A stretch of DNA of 64,000 nucleotides, from positions 3,658,001-3,722,000 of the forward strand of contig NW_020825312.1 of assembly GCF_003286085.1 (NCBI RefSeq), read 5' to 3'. This DNA comes from Drosophila persimilis. Lineage: Eukaryota > Arthropoda > Insecta > Diptera > Drosophilidae. Position 1 is the stretch's first letter. Each line of letters opens with the position of its first letter. The notes under the pieces were generated by a model. It did not search any database. It saw only the letters and a list, made by a program, of their open reading frames with translations, and was not told the DNA's origin. The position numbers and the translations under genes were made by a program. Below are positions 12,801 to 26,084 of the stretch, piece after piece.

Positions 12801-15280
12801 ACAACAATCGGGACGCGAGAGAGAGAGCAACAAATTTTAACGAGCACCGCAAACCCCAGCGCTCTGCTTTTTTAAGCCGCTTTCATTTACCCGGCCTCCA
12901 TGGCTGTGTAATTACAAAAAGCCGCGGGCCGAAGTCGCTAGCAGAACTTGACAAATGGCACGGGTGGGGGGCCATAGCCATACGGGTGCTGGTGCGGGCA
13001 CGGATGCTGGTGGCCATACAGTTGTGGGAACGCGGTACGGTTAACCGGGATAATAGGATGAAACAAATGTAAATGAAGGGGGGGGGATGTCGGTGGCAAC
13101 AAGAGTACTCCCAGGGATTTCGAATGGGTGGGACGGGGGGAAGACTGCTAAAAAAAAATACAACAGCAACCGAATGGCAGCACAAAAAGGTAAAAATTGA
13201 TATGAAAGTATTTTCCAACCTTCCGACTATATGATACCTGCCATCGCAGTGAAGATATGGTGTCCAAAGTCAAACCAAATCAGAGTTCTGTATAGCTTCA
13301 AAATGCATGCCATCACAGCCGATTCCTCGACCGAATACTCACAAGATTTATACCCTTCATGGCGTGGCACGTGTAAAAAGTCAAGTCAGAAACCTGCTCA
13401 AGACATTTCCAGCTGGGTTTGGGTCTCGTTCCGCGAGTACAAGTACCTCTGTGTCCCAAATGGAACATCGCCGCAGGTGCGCCCCCCCGTTCGGAGCCAA
13501 CAAAATAGTGGCCGTGCCTCTGGCTGGGTGGCTGGGTGGCGGGGTGGCGGGGTGGCGGGAGTGCCCACTGTGCGGGCTACAGTAGAGCTCATTCTGTCTA
13601 GATTTCCATGCCCGATACTGCGTGCTCCCGACAAATGTTTTAAGCTCTATCTTGATGCTGCCTGAATTCACTTATTTAGTGCATAAATTTTGGGACTCCT
13701 GTTTGTTTTCCACAGTATCAAGCAATTTGTTATTGTTTTTGTCGGACTGCAGATAAAAGTTCTGATACGAATGGTAGGGAGAGCTCTGCTCTCAAACAAA
13801 TTCCGATGCCACTTTTATCTGGAGCAAAAACTCGATATTATTTTCCACTTTTTGATTACCCCATCAATAAAAAGCCTGGACATACACATACCCCATGTTA
13901 ACATAGGTGGCATGACCGCCATAGAAGGTGCCACTTACACATGTAGTACACAATTTAAAGCTCAAAAAATACAGAACTCAAAAGGCCAATGGAGTAATCT
14001 GCGTCATATTTCCGAATAAATATTCGGAGATTCCCTTCCCGTCCTTAAGCTTTTAATCCGCAGCGTGCACAGTAACCAAATTGACCGTGTACTCGAGTTC
14101 ATATATTCGAATTTCTTCAGAATTAAGTCGATTATGAATTTTATAGCATTGTCAGGGTGTCAGGGACTTGTTGTGGTGGGAACCGCAAGATGATGTTTGG
14201 GAGCCATTTACTTCAAAGAAAATGTGTCGAAAATTCCAATTAATCCATCAACTCAATCTATCCATCGAACCATAAAGAGCAATCTTTGCACAGTTGGATT
14301 CCAGGGGAATACACATGCTCTCCATTTAATATGTTCTTCAGTATACATTATGTTTCGCTATCCGTAGCTGGAAAGCTTCGGTAATGCAATCAGAACACAT
14401 TCAAGCAGGTCTGTCCACTGAGCCGCTCATCAGCTCCATGGGGGTGGGGCAACAGTTGGTTGCAGTGGTGTGCGAAGGTCTACCAGTACCTGCTCCCGAT
14501 CCAGCTCCTACTCCTACTCCTACTCTTACTCCAACTCCTACTGCTGCGGTGGCTGTTACTATTTCTGGTGCACTGCCCCTCGCGGGAAGCGGCAATTAAA
14601 ATCTTGTATTCGAGTTGGGAGGCAGATGGAAAGAATTTTAATTTCCCACGACGGACGAGAATCAACATGGCTCCAGCGACGTAGGGTGGTAACCCATCGA
14701 CTCCTCTAGGCCAACCCCAATTCCCGCACCCAAATCCACTCCCACGAAACGGAATCAAAACAAAACCCGCCAAGCATCGGTGGGAGAGCGGGGGTACGGG
14801 TGGGAAGAGAGCCAAGAGCGGAGTGGACTCCAAACCGCGCATGCGCCTCCGCTGCACAGGAGACTGAGAGTCTGAGCGGCAGAGAGGCGGCGAATTGGAG
14901 GCCCAGAGGCCTCCAGAGATTGGAGGCTGCCTCAGTAGCTGCAGGACTGTCGCGGAATAAAGTCGACGAAAAAAAAGAACGCACGGGTCGCGGCGCCATG
15001 TGAGAATCGTCAGGAGAACGCGCGCGTAATCTTCTTTCCCAGTCCCCCAGTCTGCTTCTGTATTCATCTACGTGTACGTGCTCGTGTGTGTGAGAGCTTT
15101 CGCCGTGGGAGTGTGGTGGAGTGTCTGCCCCTCTCTGTGTATGTTTGTGTGTACAGGTGGAAGGCCCAGACACGGAAAAAACCCGGAGATACAATAGATT
15201 GTCCGAAATCACAGAGCAGAATTGTACTCGTATTGTGCCAAAAGTGTGAGAAGTGACGCGAAGGGCCACGCCCAGGCACT
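9853..15280. other. Non-coding interval upstream of the M19 dipeptidase-like gene
   Basis: About 5.4 kb without a supportable gene. It starts with the presumed 3' UTR of the Mpv17-family gene and ends with the 5' UTR and promoter of the dipeptidase-like gene. It contains many short microsatellites and several conserved-looking GC-rich islands, but no domain-bearing frame. The last 300 bp (about 14980-15280) have GT-rich and CG-rich sequence and lead into the ATG at 15281. No TATA box was seen there. Confidence 0.45.
14505..14545. repeat. CTCCTA hexamer microsatellite
   Basis: Repeated CTCCTACTCCTAC units with decay toward CTTACTCCAACTC. It lies in the upstream region of the dipeptidase-like gene. 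Frames through it read as Pro/Thr or Ser/Tyr repeats and are not supported as protein. Confidence 0.75.
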
Positions 15281-18200
15281 ATGGAGCACCTGCGTCCTCT
15301 AAGCTACGAGGAGATGTGCCAAATGGAGATGCTGCAGGCGGGCGCCGCTGGCGGTGGAGCAGTGGGCTCCGCACCGCCCGGCATGATGCCCATCATGGTG
15401 ATACCAACCGCCCTGCTGGCCCCCGCAGCTGGAACAGCCGGCGTCTCAGCACCAGACGGAGGAGCAGGAGGCGCTGCCGGAGTAGGGGCTGGCCCAGGCG
15501 GCGTCCTGGAGCACTACTATCAGCTGCAGCCCACGCAATTCCTGACAACGGACGGGGCGAATGGCGGCGAATTGGCGCTCCTGCACGGCGGCGAACAGCT
15601 TCCAAACACAATCCAGCTGCAACAGCATCCACAGCCCGTAAACATCCTCTGCACGGGTACGCTGGGGCGGGCGCCCGCCGTGCCGACATCTGCTCCGCAT
15701 CCGGCGGGAGCTGCGACACTGCCGCGCGGCTTTCAGCCGGCCGCCTTTGTGGCGGACGTCGAGAGCGACTTTGAAGGCAGCGAGTGCGGCGCTGGCGGAG
15801 GCACCACCACCTGCATGCCACACTTCCGCTTCGGCGGCTGCGGCCTCCAGTCTCTGCAGCACCACCACCAACAGCAGGACGCCGTCGTGGGCTGCGGCTC
15901 GCTCGCCTACATGATGGCCTCGGGCACCCTGGGCCGTGGCCGGCGACTCAGCGGCCACAGCAAGCCCAAGCGTGTCTCCTTCAAGGGCGACAATCTGCCG
16001 CCACCCTCGCCGCCGCCCCCACCCGCCATGGAGCTGGACGAGAACGGCCTGCCCATACCGCTGCCCGGCGACGGCACCGTCGGCGGCTGCTCCTACATGC
16101 ACTTCGACAACTACATGGACTACCAGGTGCGTGGAGGGGCTAACGATTATCTTAAAGATTCCCATTCAACACCAACGCCCACACAGACAGGGAGTGTGGG
16201 AGGCATTTACGATTATTGCCGGATCTTTGTGTGCGTGCCGCGATTTGGCTGGCAACACTGTGTCTTAAAAGAATCTAACGACTTGGCCTTGAACGGTATG
16301 GGGATGTGGATATGGCCATGCCATCTTATTTTTATTCCATCTAGATAGGGATCCGCTGCTTTCATGAAACCCGGCGGCATTACGATTTGCCATATCCGCA
16401 TCCTCTCATTAAACGGTGCCATACGATACTCCCCGGATGAGATCCGCCGGAATGGAGGTGCCATTTTGTTTGATAGGGAAAAACACTCAAAGGGCGAATC
16501 GAAATACTGACTAAATCGAGGTTCCCTCTCCGGGAAACCTATGGCTCCGGAAATTAGGTTTTGAAAACCGCTCATCTACATACACATACATGCCGTGCCC
16601 CGGGCACATTCTGCTACGATAAGTCTCGTAGCTGTGGTGCAGCTCTGATGCATGGAAATTGCATGTGGAAATATGCAAATTGGGTCTGTTGCAAATCTGT
16701 TGCGATTGCGTTGAGGTGCGGTGTGGAGTCAAAAAGTTGCGTAAACCAATGCAAATGCGACTGCATGAATGTTGAACTACTACTCGTATTTGTGGTTGCA
16801 TGAATATGTTGATTTACACGAAAAGAAATTGGTATCCTGCTGCCGGCAGGCAACGAGTTACAGCACAGCTCATCCTGTGGTTGGCAGCCATCCAGCTTCC
16901 AGCTGGTATAAATCTTAAGAGCCCCCTAAAGCTCTTGGCCATAAATATTGATGTTTTAACACCTAAACTGTAACGCAGTGCAAGAAATAAAGTACTACAT
17001 ATATGAGTCATGGGAGCACTAAGAAGGGTTTATATATACATTTATATATATGTATGTAAGGGAAGGATTTCTGTACTATGTTACGTGGGTGTTTGCTGTC
17101 TGCTGTCAATATCTGACAGATGGCGCAGAGACCCAGGGCTGGGGACAATCCGTGACAAATGCCAGCGATTCTATTTACACACACATCCTTGCAGAGCACC
17201 AGACAAACGATTATTTGCATGTAACTCAATTTGTTTGGGTTGCGGACAACGGACAACGGACATCGGAGACTAGGGACTGGGGCGTATCAAGTTCATCGCA
17301 GGATCCCTATCGGATAGCACAGCTTTGGCTCGGACCGACAACAAACTGGCAAACGCAAATTCGAGAACAGAAAGAACTACCCAAGAAGCCAGTCAACTCC
17401 ATAGCTGCAGCAGAGAAGATGGAAAATTGTGCACTGGGGAAAAGACTTACTTTCTGGTGAAAATCTAATTTAAAGATTGTTAGACGGAATCCTTTGATTT
17501 CTGGGGTTTTCCCCCAGTTTCTCTCAGTGCGGTTGCATCCTTTCGAGCTCGTGCAGAACCAAAGACAGAGTGCGCTGGGGCAATTGTCCTTAGCGGCCAT
17601 TACTCACGGCTAGGACTGTCATCTTTGGCCGCCGGCGCCATTTGTTCACATTTGAATAATAAATTAAATGATGCAAATTCCGGGCAGGCTACCCTCGGAG
17701 CCCTTTCCTTATGAGTTTCGGCAAAGCCATCAGAATCGTCGTTACTTCCACGCTCCCCATAAGCCCCGTTGGAGCTACCGCGACCTTCGCTCCTTATCCA
17801 TGTCGCTTCTCGTCATGGAGTTTGCCAATAGTTTGCTCTGACCGTCCATTGTCTTGCCACGGCCACATCCCGACATCCCCACAACCGACTCCTGCCGCGT
17901 TCGCATTTTCTGCTGTGGATAAACTTTTCACTCTGCACAGCATTTGCCGTGTTTCGTTGGAGGATAGTTTTGGCCATGGCCCGAGTGTCAAGCTCTCCGC
18001 ACGCTGCTGCGGAAAATAGTCTTTGCGAAGGAGTCCTGATTGATGGATGTGGCTGAGCGTCAATTTCGACCATTCCCGACCATGCCCGACCATCCCTGGG
18101 GATGGGATGGTGACGGTCCTTCCCTGCCACATCCATTGTTCGCGTGGTGCTGCGTGTGGCGTGCTTCCTTTGTGTCCATGGTGATTGCCTTCTGCTGTCA

Positions 18201-19070
18201 GGCTCCATAAATTCCTCGTCGGAATGATGGAAACACTCTGTTAGCGGGCACGTGACTTTCGCGCGAAGTTACCAATTTCCCCAACGAGGAAGCGATCCAC
18301 CGAGCCACCGACTTTGAGATACACACAACTTTTATTCGATTGTTTGCGGCACAGGAAACTTCTTCATCATCAGTTAAACTTTCCCACTGATGGCAGCCAT
18401 TAGTCAGCCCAGCGGATGCGGAACTCGGATCAGATAATTCAGTTATTCTAAAACCCCCGACCGGCCATCTATTGACCATGGTGTGGATAAGCCAATCGTC
18501 AACTTTAAACTGTTTAACAAACACTTAAAACGCTTCGAATCCGCTTGCGCAGTCACAGTCACAGCCACAGCCGCAGATATAGATATGAACAGTACAGGGC
18601 TAAGGCGTGTGCCGACAGTCCTCGGTCATCGTACACATAGTAGGACGTCCCAGGACGTCCCAGGGGGACGGCAGAACAAACAAACGAAATGCGAAACACT
18701 AACACAGCCATTGTGGCCGATGCCAGCGGCGGGCACTGTTCTCCGGGCCCGGGTTCGGTTGCGGGCTCGGACCTTCTGTTGCCGCATTTGAATGGGTCTG
18801 ATGTTGGGGCAAGTCCAGCACGGAAGGGAGAAATTACGTGGCAGCCACAAGGCAAATTGTGGGCTTCCAGAGAAGGGCAGGCACCCGGAGAGGGCTAGGG
18901 CGAGGGCGAAGCTGCTGTCCATCAGCGTGAAATGGACAAATGATATTTGAAAAACTAAAAACTTGCCAACGCTGACACGACAACAGACGGGGCAACGATA
19001 CCGCATTCGTGGACTGGATGCCCCGGACTACTCCGGCACCCCACAGCGAGCTCCCCAGTGACTACTCTCC

Positions 19071-19135
<65 letters not shown>

Positions 19136-22100
19136 CGGACCACTCGGACAACGGGCCATTGCGCCCGTACAATGGGAGAGAATTGATAAAGTTTGCCACA
19201 AATTCCATGTACATTAGTTTTTCTTCATGAGCAAATCAATCATAATCAACACTCATGGCCACTCAATAAATTTGTGGAAAAGTTTGTTGCATTGTCTACA
19301 AAACTTGCCACAAAAGTTGCCTTGCCTCCAGGATGGAGGAGCGAGTATCCGAGTAATCTGAAAACGACCCAACACGACACAAACAAGAGAGTAAATTGCC
19401 CAAAAAGATAAATGAAATTGACTTCTTATGCTTACCCCATAAGAACACATAACTCAACAATTTGGAGTAATATTTTTATCTTCAATAGGAAATGTGTTTC
19501 TTAAAATAAAGAATTTTGTATCCTTGCCGGAACTGTTTAACCTCCTCCAGAAGGAGACCACACCTCCAAGACTTTTTTAATGGTTAGGTTCCTCACTAGT
19601 ATATTTTCACGAGTTATTTCGTGTATCCACGTTCTAATTAAAGTCATATCTCATACCTCGCGGGACGAAATACGGCACTACTCGTAATTTCAACAGTAGT
19701 TAATCTTGTTCTCGAATCGTTTAAGGTAATCTCGTGTTAGGTAAATAATAAATCAAAATCTCTGCGAATCCTCTAAAACGTAACCAAAGTGGCACTCGTA
19801 CCACCGGTGAGGGGTGCAACAATGTACACCCCATGTCCCCTCGCTCTGTCTACCTTGGTGTTCGCTAGTGTTGCTCGCGAATATTTATGGAATGGATTTG
19901 CTTTGTTTCCCAGGAGTGCCGCGTACAACATGATGTATGTAGCGGGCATGAGATATGGCATGACAAATACTTTTCAGCACACACAAGAGTGCCCCACGGG
20001 GGCTGGCTGTCCTGTCCCTGTCCATGTCCTTGTCCCCACCACACACCCTGTGTTAGTGCCACCAGTCGCCCGAACCAACCCGTTGGCTTCTGCTGTTGCT
20101 GCTGTTGCTGTTGTTGCTGCTACTGCATATGCGGCACAGATTTTAGTTGTTTTTAGTCTCGGACTAAATTCTCGGAGCGAAAAGCAAAACACAAGCCAGA
20201 GTGCTGCTAAAAACTGCCGCTGCAAAAGGGAAAATAATGGCGGAAACTATAAAGCATTCCGTTACAGTTTTTCTTGCTCCTGTTTCTATTTTTTGTGCCG
20301 CTGCTTTCATTGCTATTGTCCTTGCTGACTATGGTCCTGTTGCCGCCTGTGCCTGCCTTTTCTACAAACTGAATGGCTCTGACTCTGACTCTGATTCCTG
20401 TAACGTGGAGGGCGCTGAAGCTGAAGCTAAAACTGATGGCGGTGGTGATGGTGACGTGTTGCAGGTTGCTGCCATTGTTGCTGATGCTGCATCGTCTGCT
20501 CATTTTTATTTAAAACTCAATTGGACGAGTCCCTGCTGCGGGCCATGGAACATGGAGCAACAATGCAGCCAATTTGAGCGCTGTCCGCCAGACGCACAAG
20601 CGCCATCACATCATTCATCTCCATCTCCATCTCCGCCCACTTTTCAGTCCGAATATCTCCATTGCACTCACTTTGCCTTCTGACCACGCCCATGATTGTG
20701 TACCGGGTATACGGTTCGAAAGGGCCAAACGAATTGTGAGAGTTGATCTATGGGGAGGTATTAAATACTCAAATACTACTCATGAATACCCAATGCATCC
20801 CAATCTTCGGTTTACTGCAAACAATGAAGTGTAAACAGACTCAGATGAACTGCCTGTTAACTTCACTAGCACAAGTTCCAAAATGTTTCCATCATAATTA
20901 GGATTTGTTGTAGTTTTCCCATGATTTTCGGTGGCATGTCAGGACAGGACACGACCTCGGCTAAACTAATTATAAAGTTTCAAAACTATGGCAAACCTGT
21001 GGGACAGACGGACGGACGTCCGTGTCCATGAATTTTTCGGGTAGCTCTGCGGCTCTGTCGCCTGCCAAAGCTGCGGAAAATGTGGCCAGATCTGCTTCCT
21101 GGCGTACAGCCGGAGCTCTTGCGTGTGACGCCGCGATGACGATGATGCGACCTCCGTCGACAAACAAACTTTTGCGATGCTCTTGCTGCTGCTGCTGGTG
21201 GTGGTGGTGTCACGCCCAGCTGTCCGTAACCCTGTCCCTGACAAACCACCTCCGAGCCCGTGGGAGGACTCCCGCCCGCACGGAAAAAGTGCAGTTCCGT
21301 ACAATGAAGCGCCTTTTAACCGAACGCTGGCTCCAAAACTTTGCGAATTTTATTTAAACGCAGAATCTAGCCAAAAAATAATGTCTGTATGCGATGCAGT
21401 ACAGCAGCAGCAGGGTGGAACGGCAGCGGCAGCACGTAAAATATTTGCATTTTTATTAAAAATTGAATAAATTGAGATGAATTTTCGCACACCCTCCGCC
21501 GAAAGTTTTCCCCAACGGACGACTTGCCATCGTTTTTATTGCTTTCGGGGAGCCGCGGAAAAGTTTCCCCAGCTTTTTATGAAGGGAAAGTCGGTTAATT
21601 TCCCTGCAGCGGCAGCGGATGCCGGCTGAATGCTGTTTGAAATTCATAATTAAAAATAGTTTGAAGTGAAACACGCACTTTGTGACGCGGTCATTGGCCG
21701 CATAGTGTCTGTCTTTGTGGGTGTATTTAATTTAATTTAATTAATTCCACGCCCGACAACCAAAGGCAGCCGGCAGCCGGCAGTCGGAGAAACGCAACTC
21801 TCTTTCATCTGCACATTGCTCATACGCCGTGTGATGCCGATTTTCCAGCTAATTAGCCGCACCCCAGGGAAAGCCATCAAGTGCTCAAACAAGAGCAGCC
21901 TTTGAAACAAGAACAAAAACAAAACATGAAACTGTAATGAACAACTTTGAAATGAAAATGAATGAAAATCTTTCATCCATTGAAGAAAATTCTCTATGTA
22001 AAGATGTGCACTGCCATTCTGATTCTCGAGCTATCTGTGAATCCTATTCCTGATTCATTATTCAATTCCATTAGAGTCTTAATTACCTTATTATTTCTAT

Positions 22101-25100
22101 GAAATGATAATTTTCTCTAGTATTTCCCAAATGGCAGAATTTTCCATTGCTAAATACATAGCATATTCTGTGAAACAATATAGCAACTCGTATCCATATT
22201 TCTGGAATAGAAGCACATTCCCATCTTGGTGATCCCTAAGTTTCGTCCTGCCGCTGGCAATGTTTTAAGTTTGTTTCCAGTTTCGCTTCACGCATGGGCT
22301 CCCTCGGCGCCCTCGTCTATGCGGGGCAATGTTCGTAGTTAGATTTGATTTGTACTTTGCACACAGTTTGGCATAATTCCTCAGGCAGTCGCCATATAAA
22401 CAAATCATTGCCTGCCTCGAGCAAAACTTTATGCCACGACATAACTTTTGCACGACAAAGTTTCCTTTTCCCACTCCGATCCAAAGATGCGAGGACTGAA
22501 GTTTGGGGACTCGGACCTGGGGACACATGTGGCCCAGGCTTATGAATTATGACTGAGGCTTAATTATGTCGGACCCGGATTAGCCCAACAACTGAGATTC
22601 TTCCATCACTCGTTGGGGAACACGAACACGGAGACGGACACGGAGTGCGTGAGGTGCGTGAGGTGTGTGGGCTGTGGGCTGTGGGGTGTGGGGGATGGGC
22701 CATTATATTGATTCTGATATGGTTATTCGGTTCATTAAAAAGTTTCGTGTTGATGTTTCATGCCAGTTATGAATATTGCAGAGCGCTAAAAGTTTCCATC
22801 TTCTGCTGCAGTTTTAATTAGGGCACAAAATCAACGGAGAAAACTTTGACGTTCTTTTAATGAAGCAACTTTCCGACTGGAGCGCTGGATATGCACTACT
22901 AACGCCACCCCCCGCCCATCATTGAAACATTGTTGAAACATTTCCCTCACTCTCTCTCTCTCTCTCTCTATTTTCGCAGACAACTGGCTTTGGGGGCCTC
23001 CCAGACGTCACCGAACACTCGAACATCCGCCGTACTCTATCCCGCCAGAACTCCATTTCCAACAGCGACTCCGGCGGAGAGATAGCCAGCATACAGAAGT
23101 CTAAGGTGAACTTTGGCAGCGGACTGGCGGGCGGCGTTGTGGTCGGCGGCGACATCGTGGGCCTGGACGCCAAATCACCCACGTCGCTGAGCTCGTCGGC
23201 AGGAGCGGCCGGCTCCGGAAAGGCCAAGGGCAAGGCTGCACGCAAGACCAGCGCCGGAGCGGATGCGGCCCACAAGGGACGGCGCGGATCGTGGCTGGTG
23301 GCCCTCACTCTGGTCAGCGCCATCTGCCTGCTGGCCATTGCGGCCACGCTCGCCTACCAGCACTTCTTCACGGCGCCCAGCCGCAACTCGCACGCCCAAA
23401 GACTGAGGATCGTCCGCCGCATTCTGCGTGACGTGCCACTCGTCGATGGCCACAACAACTACGCCTGGAACGTGCGCAAGTACGCTCACAGCAGCCTGGA
23501 GCTCCACCTTAGCCACGACCTCGACCATAAGTCCCTGTGGGCCCGGCCGGCCTGGGCACAGACCGACATGGAGCGGCTCAAGCAGGGTCTCGTCAGCGTT
23601 CAAGTTTGGTGAGTAAAAGTCCAAGAGCAATACGGAATTTGCATTATGTATACATCGATTATGGAGTATGATCAGTTTTCGTGGGGCAGAACGTTTGGGG
23701 CCACAACCAGGGAGCAGTATTTGCAGCAAGCACAAGCACCGACATTAGGTGAAGAGCTTTCACATTATTTGGGACGTACAATATGCCGTGATTTAAATCA
23801 CGTTTAAATTGGATGTACACACACGTACTGGTACTCGTACATGTCTTCGTATACCCAAAAGAAATGGGCATGTTCAATGGGGCGGATACGTAATGGAAAT
23901 GAAGCTACCAGCCAAATCATGAAAATTGAAAAGTCACATAAAACGGCAATCAAGTCGATTCGATGGCGGCCTCCGGCAGTTGCCAGTTACCAGGGGCCAG
24001 AGAGATCTGACCCGTGCACATGGGCCAAAACATCGATGCATACAACCGGCTGGCACGCCCCCAAAACAACAGCCGCCTACCCTCGCTCCCTGCGCGGCAA
24101 TAAAAAGCTGCCAACAATTTGACTGCAAAATAAAATTTGGCAGCCGGTCGTGTGCCACGGGGCAAGCAGCCAACCTGTCTGCCCCGCCCACCCAGTATTT
24201 TGCCAGCAACCGCTCCTCCTGGCTCTGGCTCTGGACCTGGGTCTGGGCCTGGTTCTGGGCAGACTTCGTCTGGCAGGGCAAAACGATTTGACAGGCGGCA
24301 GACAGCTGCAGCTGGGGAAAAAACGCTGATGGGCAATCGACTTGAGTTCATTTTGAGGAAGAGCTCCACCACTCCACCGTGCAGCCACATGCCCCAGACC
24401 ACCAGATGGCGCAAGCGTAACTTTCCGCCAATTTGGCTTTTCATTTCGACAATGGTCGACAATGTCGAACTTTGGTTGGAATTCGGATGCAGCTGTGTCT
24501 CCCACTCCCTCTCTGCTGGGCTTCGAGTGCAATTGCTCTTTTGACTCGATTCTCCTAGCTGTTAACCTTAGAACTCTCCAATTAAACGGTGTTCGGTATG
24601 AAGGAAATGCCACACAAAATATTTGATATCTTAGAACCCTGCCTTCCTGTCTCGTAAGGCATATCCTCGTACAAAAAAAACCTTAAAAGTTAGACTTTCG
24701 GAAAAGCTTTGCTGTTAGCACTTTAACCCCACACAGTGGCCTATAAAAGTCGGCTAACCTTTCCCCTTTTTTCGTCACTTGCAGGTCGGCGTACGTGCCG
24801 TGCGAGGCACAGGGCTTGGACGCCGTCCAGCTGGCACTGGAGCAAATCGACATCGTGCGGCGCCTTTCGGACATGTACGCGCGTGAGACGGTACTGGCGA
24901 CCTCCTCGCAGGACATTGTGGAGGCGCACCGCCGCGGTCTGCTGGCCTCGCTGATCGGTGTGGAGGGGGGACACACGATTGGCTCCTCGCTGGGTGTGCT
25001 GCGCTCCTTCTACTCGCTGGGCGCACGCTACCTGAGCCTGACGCACCGCTGCGACGTTTCCTGGGCCGGATCCAGTGCCTCACCCATGGAGCAGGGCCTT

Positions 25101-25682
25101 ACGCCCTTTGGCAAGGCAATCGTGCGCGAAATGAACCGTCTGGGCATGATGATCGACCTCTCGCACAGTTCGGACGCCACAGCCAGGGACGTGTTGCAGG
25201 TGACACGGGCGCCCGTCATCTTCTCGCACTCTGCAGCGCGCCAGCTGTGCAATTCGACGCGTAACGTGCCCGACGATATCCTGCGGCTGGTGGCCGAGAA
25301 CGGTGGCCTCATCATGCTCAGCTTCGACTCGGAGGACGTGGCCTGCGGCCGACAGGCTCGGCTCCAGGACGTCATCGAACACATCAAGTATGTGCGGGCC
25401 ATTGCCGGCATACAGCACATTGGCCTGGGCGCGGGCTACGACGGTATTGAGCTGCCGCCTTTGGGCCTGGAGGATGTCTCCAAGTACCCGGAACTCCTGG
25501 CCGCCCTGCTCGAGGACCACAACTGGAGCGAAGAGGACGTGGCCATGCTAGCCGGCCGCAACTTTCTCCGCATCATGGAGACCGTGGAGACAGTGCGCGA
25601 CTACTGGAAGCGGGCCGCCATCCAGCCCATCGAGCAGACAGAGCCCCAGCCCAAGACGCAGTGCACGTACATGTCGTCGTGA
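15281..25682 (+). CDS. Type II membrane protein with M19 (renal dipeptidase-like) ectodomain, 790 aa, three exons
   Basis: Exons are 15281-16126, 22980-23608 and 24785-25682, joined at GT-AG sites in consistent phase (0, then 2). A Trp codon is rebuilt across the second junction, giving the family motif [10 protein letters not shown]. Residues 1-386 form a Gly/Ala/Pro-rich, presumably cytoplasmic tail with an RVSF motif at 231-234. Residues 387-408 are a transmembrane helix; the rest is an M19 dipeptidase domain. M19 enzymes use a binuclear zinc site to cleave dipeptides and leukotriene D4. Conserved here are the first ligand His440 (DGHNN), bridging Glu552 (GVEGGH), His619 (DLSH) and His640 (FSHS). 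The HxD aspartate is Asn442, and the aspartate of the usual GGDxDG motif is Gly709 (GAGYDG). Catalysis is therefore doubtful. There is no C-terminal hydrophobic tail, so no GPI anchor is expected. Exon 1 could continue into intron 1 as a longer frame, but the CAG/GTGCGT donor and the distant in-phase exon argue for splicing. Confidence 0.88.
16127..22979 (+). other. Long first intron of the dipeptidase-like gene
   Basis: A 6.85-kb intron between the extended cytoplasmic-tail exon and the exon carrying the membrane helix. The donor is CAG/GTGCGT. The acceptor follows a long CT run and reads ATTTTCGCAG. Inside are the CT microsatellite at 19066-19136, CTGTCC repeats near 20010-20035 and GCTGTT/GCTGCT repeats near 20090-20125. 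No additional exon with domain content was found. Long first introns of fly genes usually hold enhancers, but none is identified here. Confidence 0.7.
19066..19136. repeat. (CT)n microsatellite
   Basis: About 70 bp of nearly pure CT dinucleotides, broken by single TTT and CG interruptions. GAGA-type repeats of this sort can bind GAGA factor in flies. Here it lies in the first intron of the dipeptidase-like gene. Confidence 0.9.
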
Positions 25683-26078
25683 CCGCAGGCGCAGGCGCGG
25701 GCGGTAAGGACACGACGCGACGATTCGCCATCAGAGCGGGTCAATCGCACCTCGGCGACGCTGTCGGGAATCCAGTTCTGGCGGCAGGCAGAAGCACCAT
25801 CGAATCGCACGGAGGCCACTCCCACGAACCGCATGATCCTCGCGGCCACGGCGACCACCTTCACAGTCAGCGGACTGCTGCAGTGAGCTCCGAATGGGGG
25901 CATCTATTGGCTTGGGTTGCGAGGCAGAATGAACAGGCTGAAAGGTGCTGGTTGACTGTTCGACTCGACTGTTGCTCTTCTACGAATGGGATCGAACAAT
26001 ATTCGGAAATCACATGGTGATGATGGGGCGCTCACAGAGGCAGAGTTTGTAACACAAAAAAAAATTTTACAATACCCG

Positions 26079-26084
26079 AATAAA
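26079..26084 (+). terminator. Probable poly(A) signal of the dipeptidase-like gene
   Basis: AATAAA hexamer about 400 bp downstream of the stop codon at 25682, preceded by an A-rich stretch and followed by TG-rich sequence. It is the first canonical signal after the stop. Confidence 0.6.

Noticed and set aside
15446-16165. 239-codon frame antisense to dipeptidase-like exon 1
   Set aside because: Exon 1 codes Gly/Ala/Pro-rich protein with strong GC3 bias, which keeps the antisense frame open. No domain seen.
16127-16348. Continuation of dipeptidase-like exon 1 into a 355-residue variant
   Set aside because: A clear CAG/GTGCGT donor and an in-phase downstream exon bearing the rest of the protein make intron retention the simpler reading.
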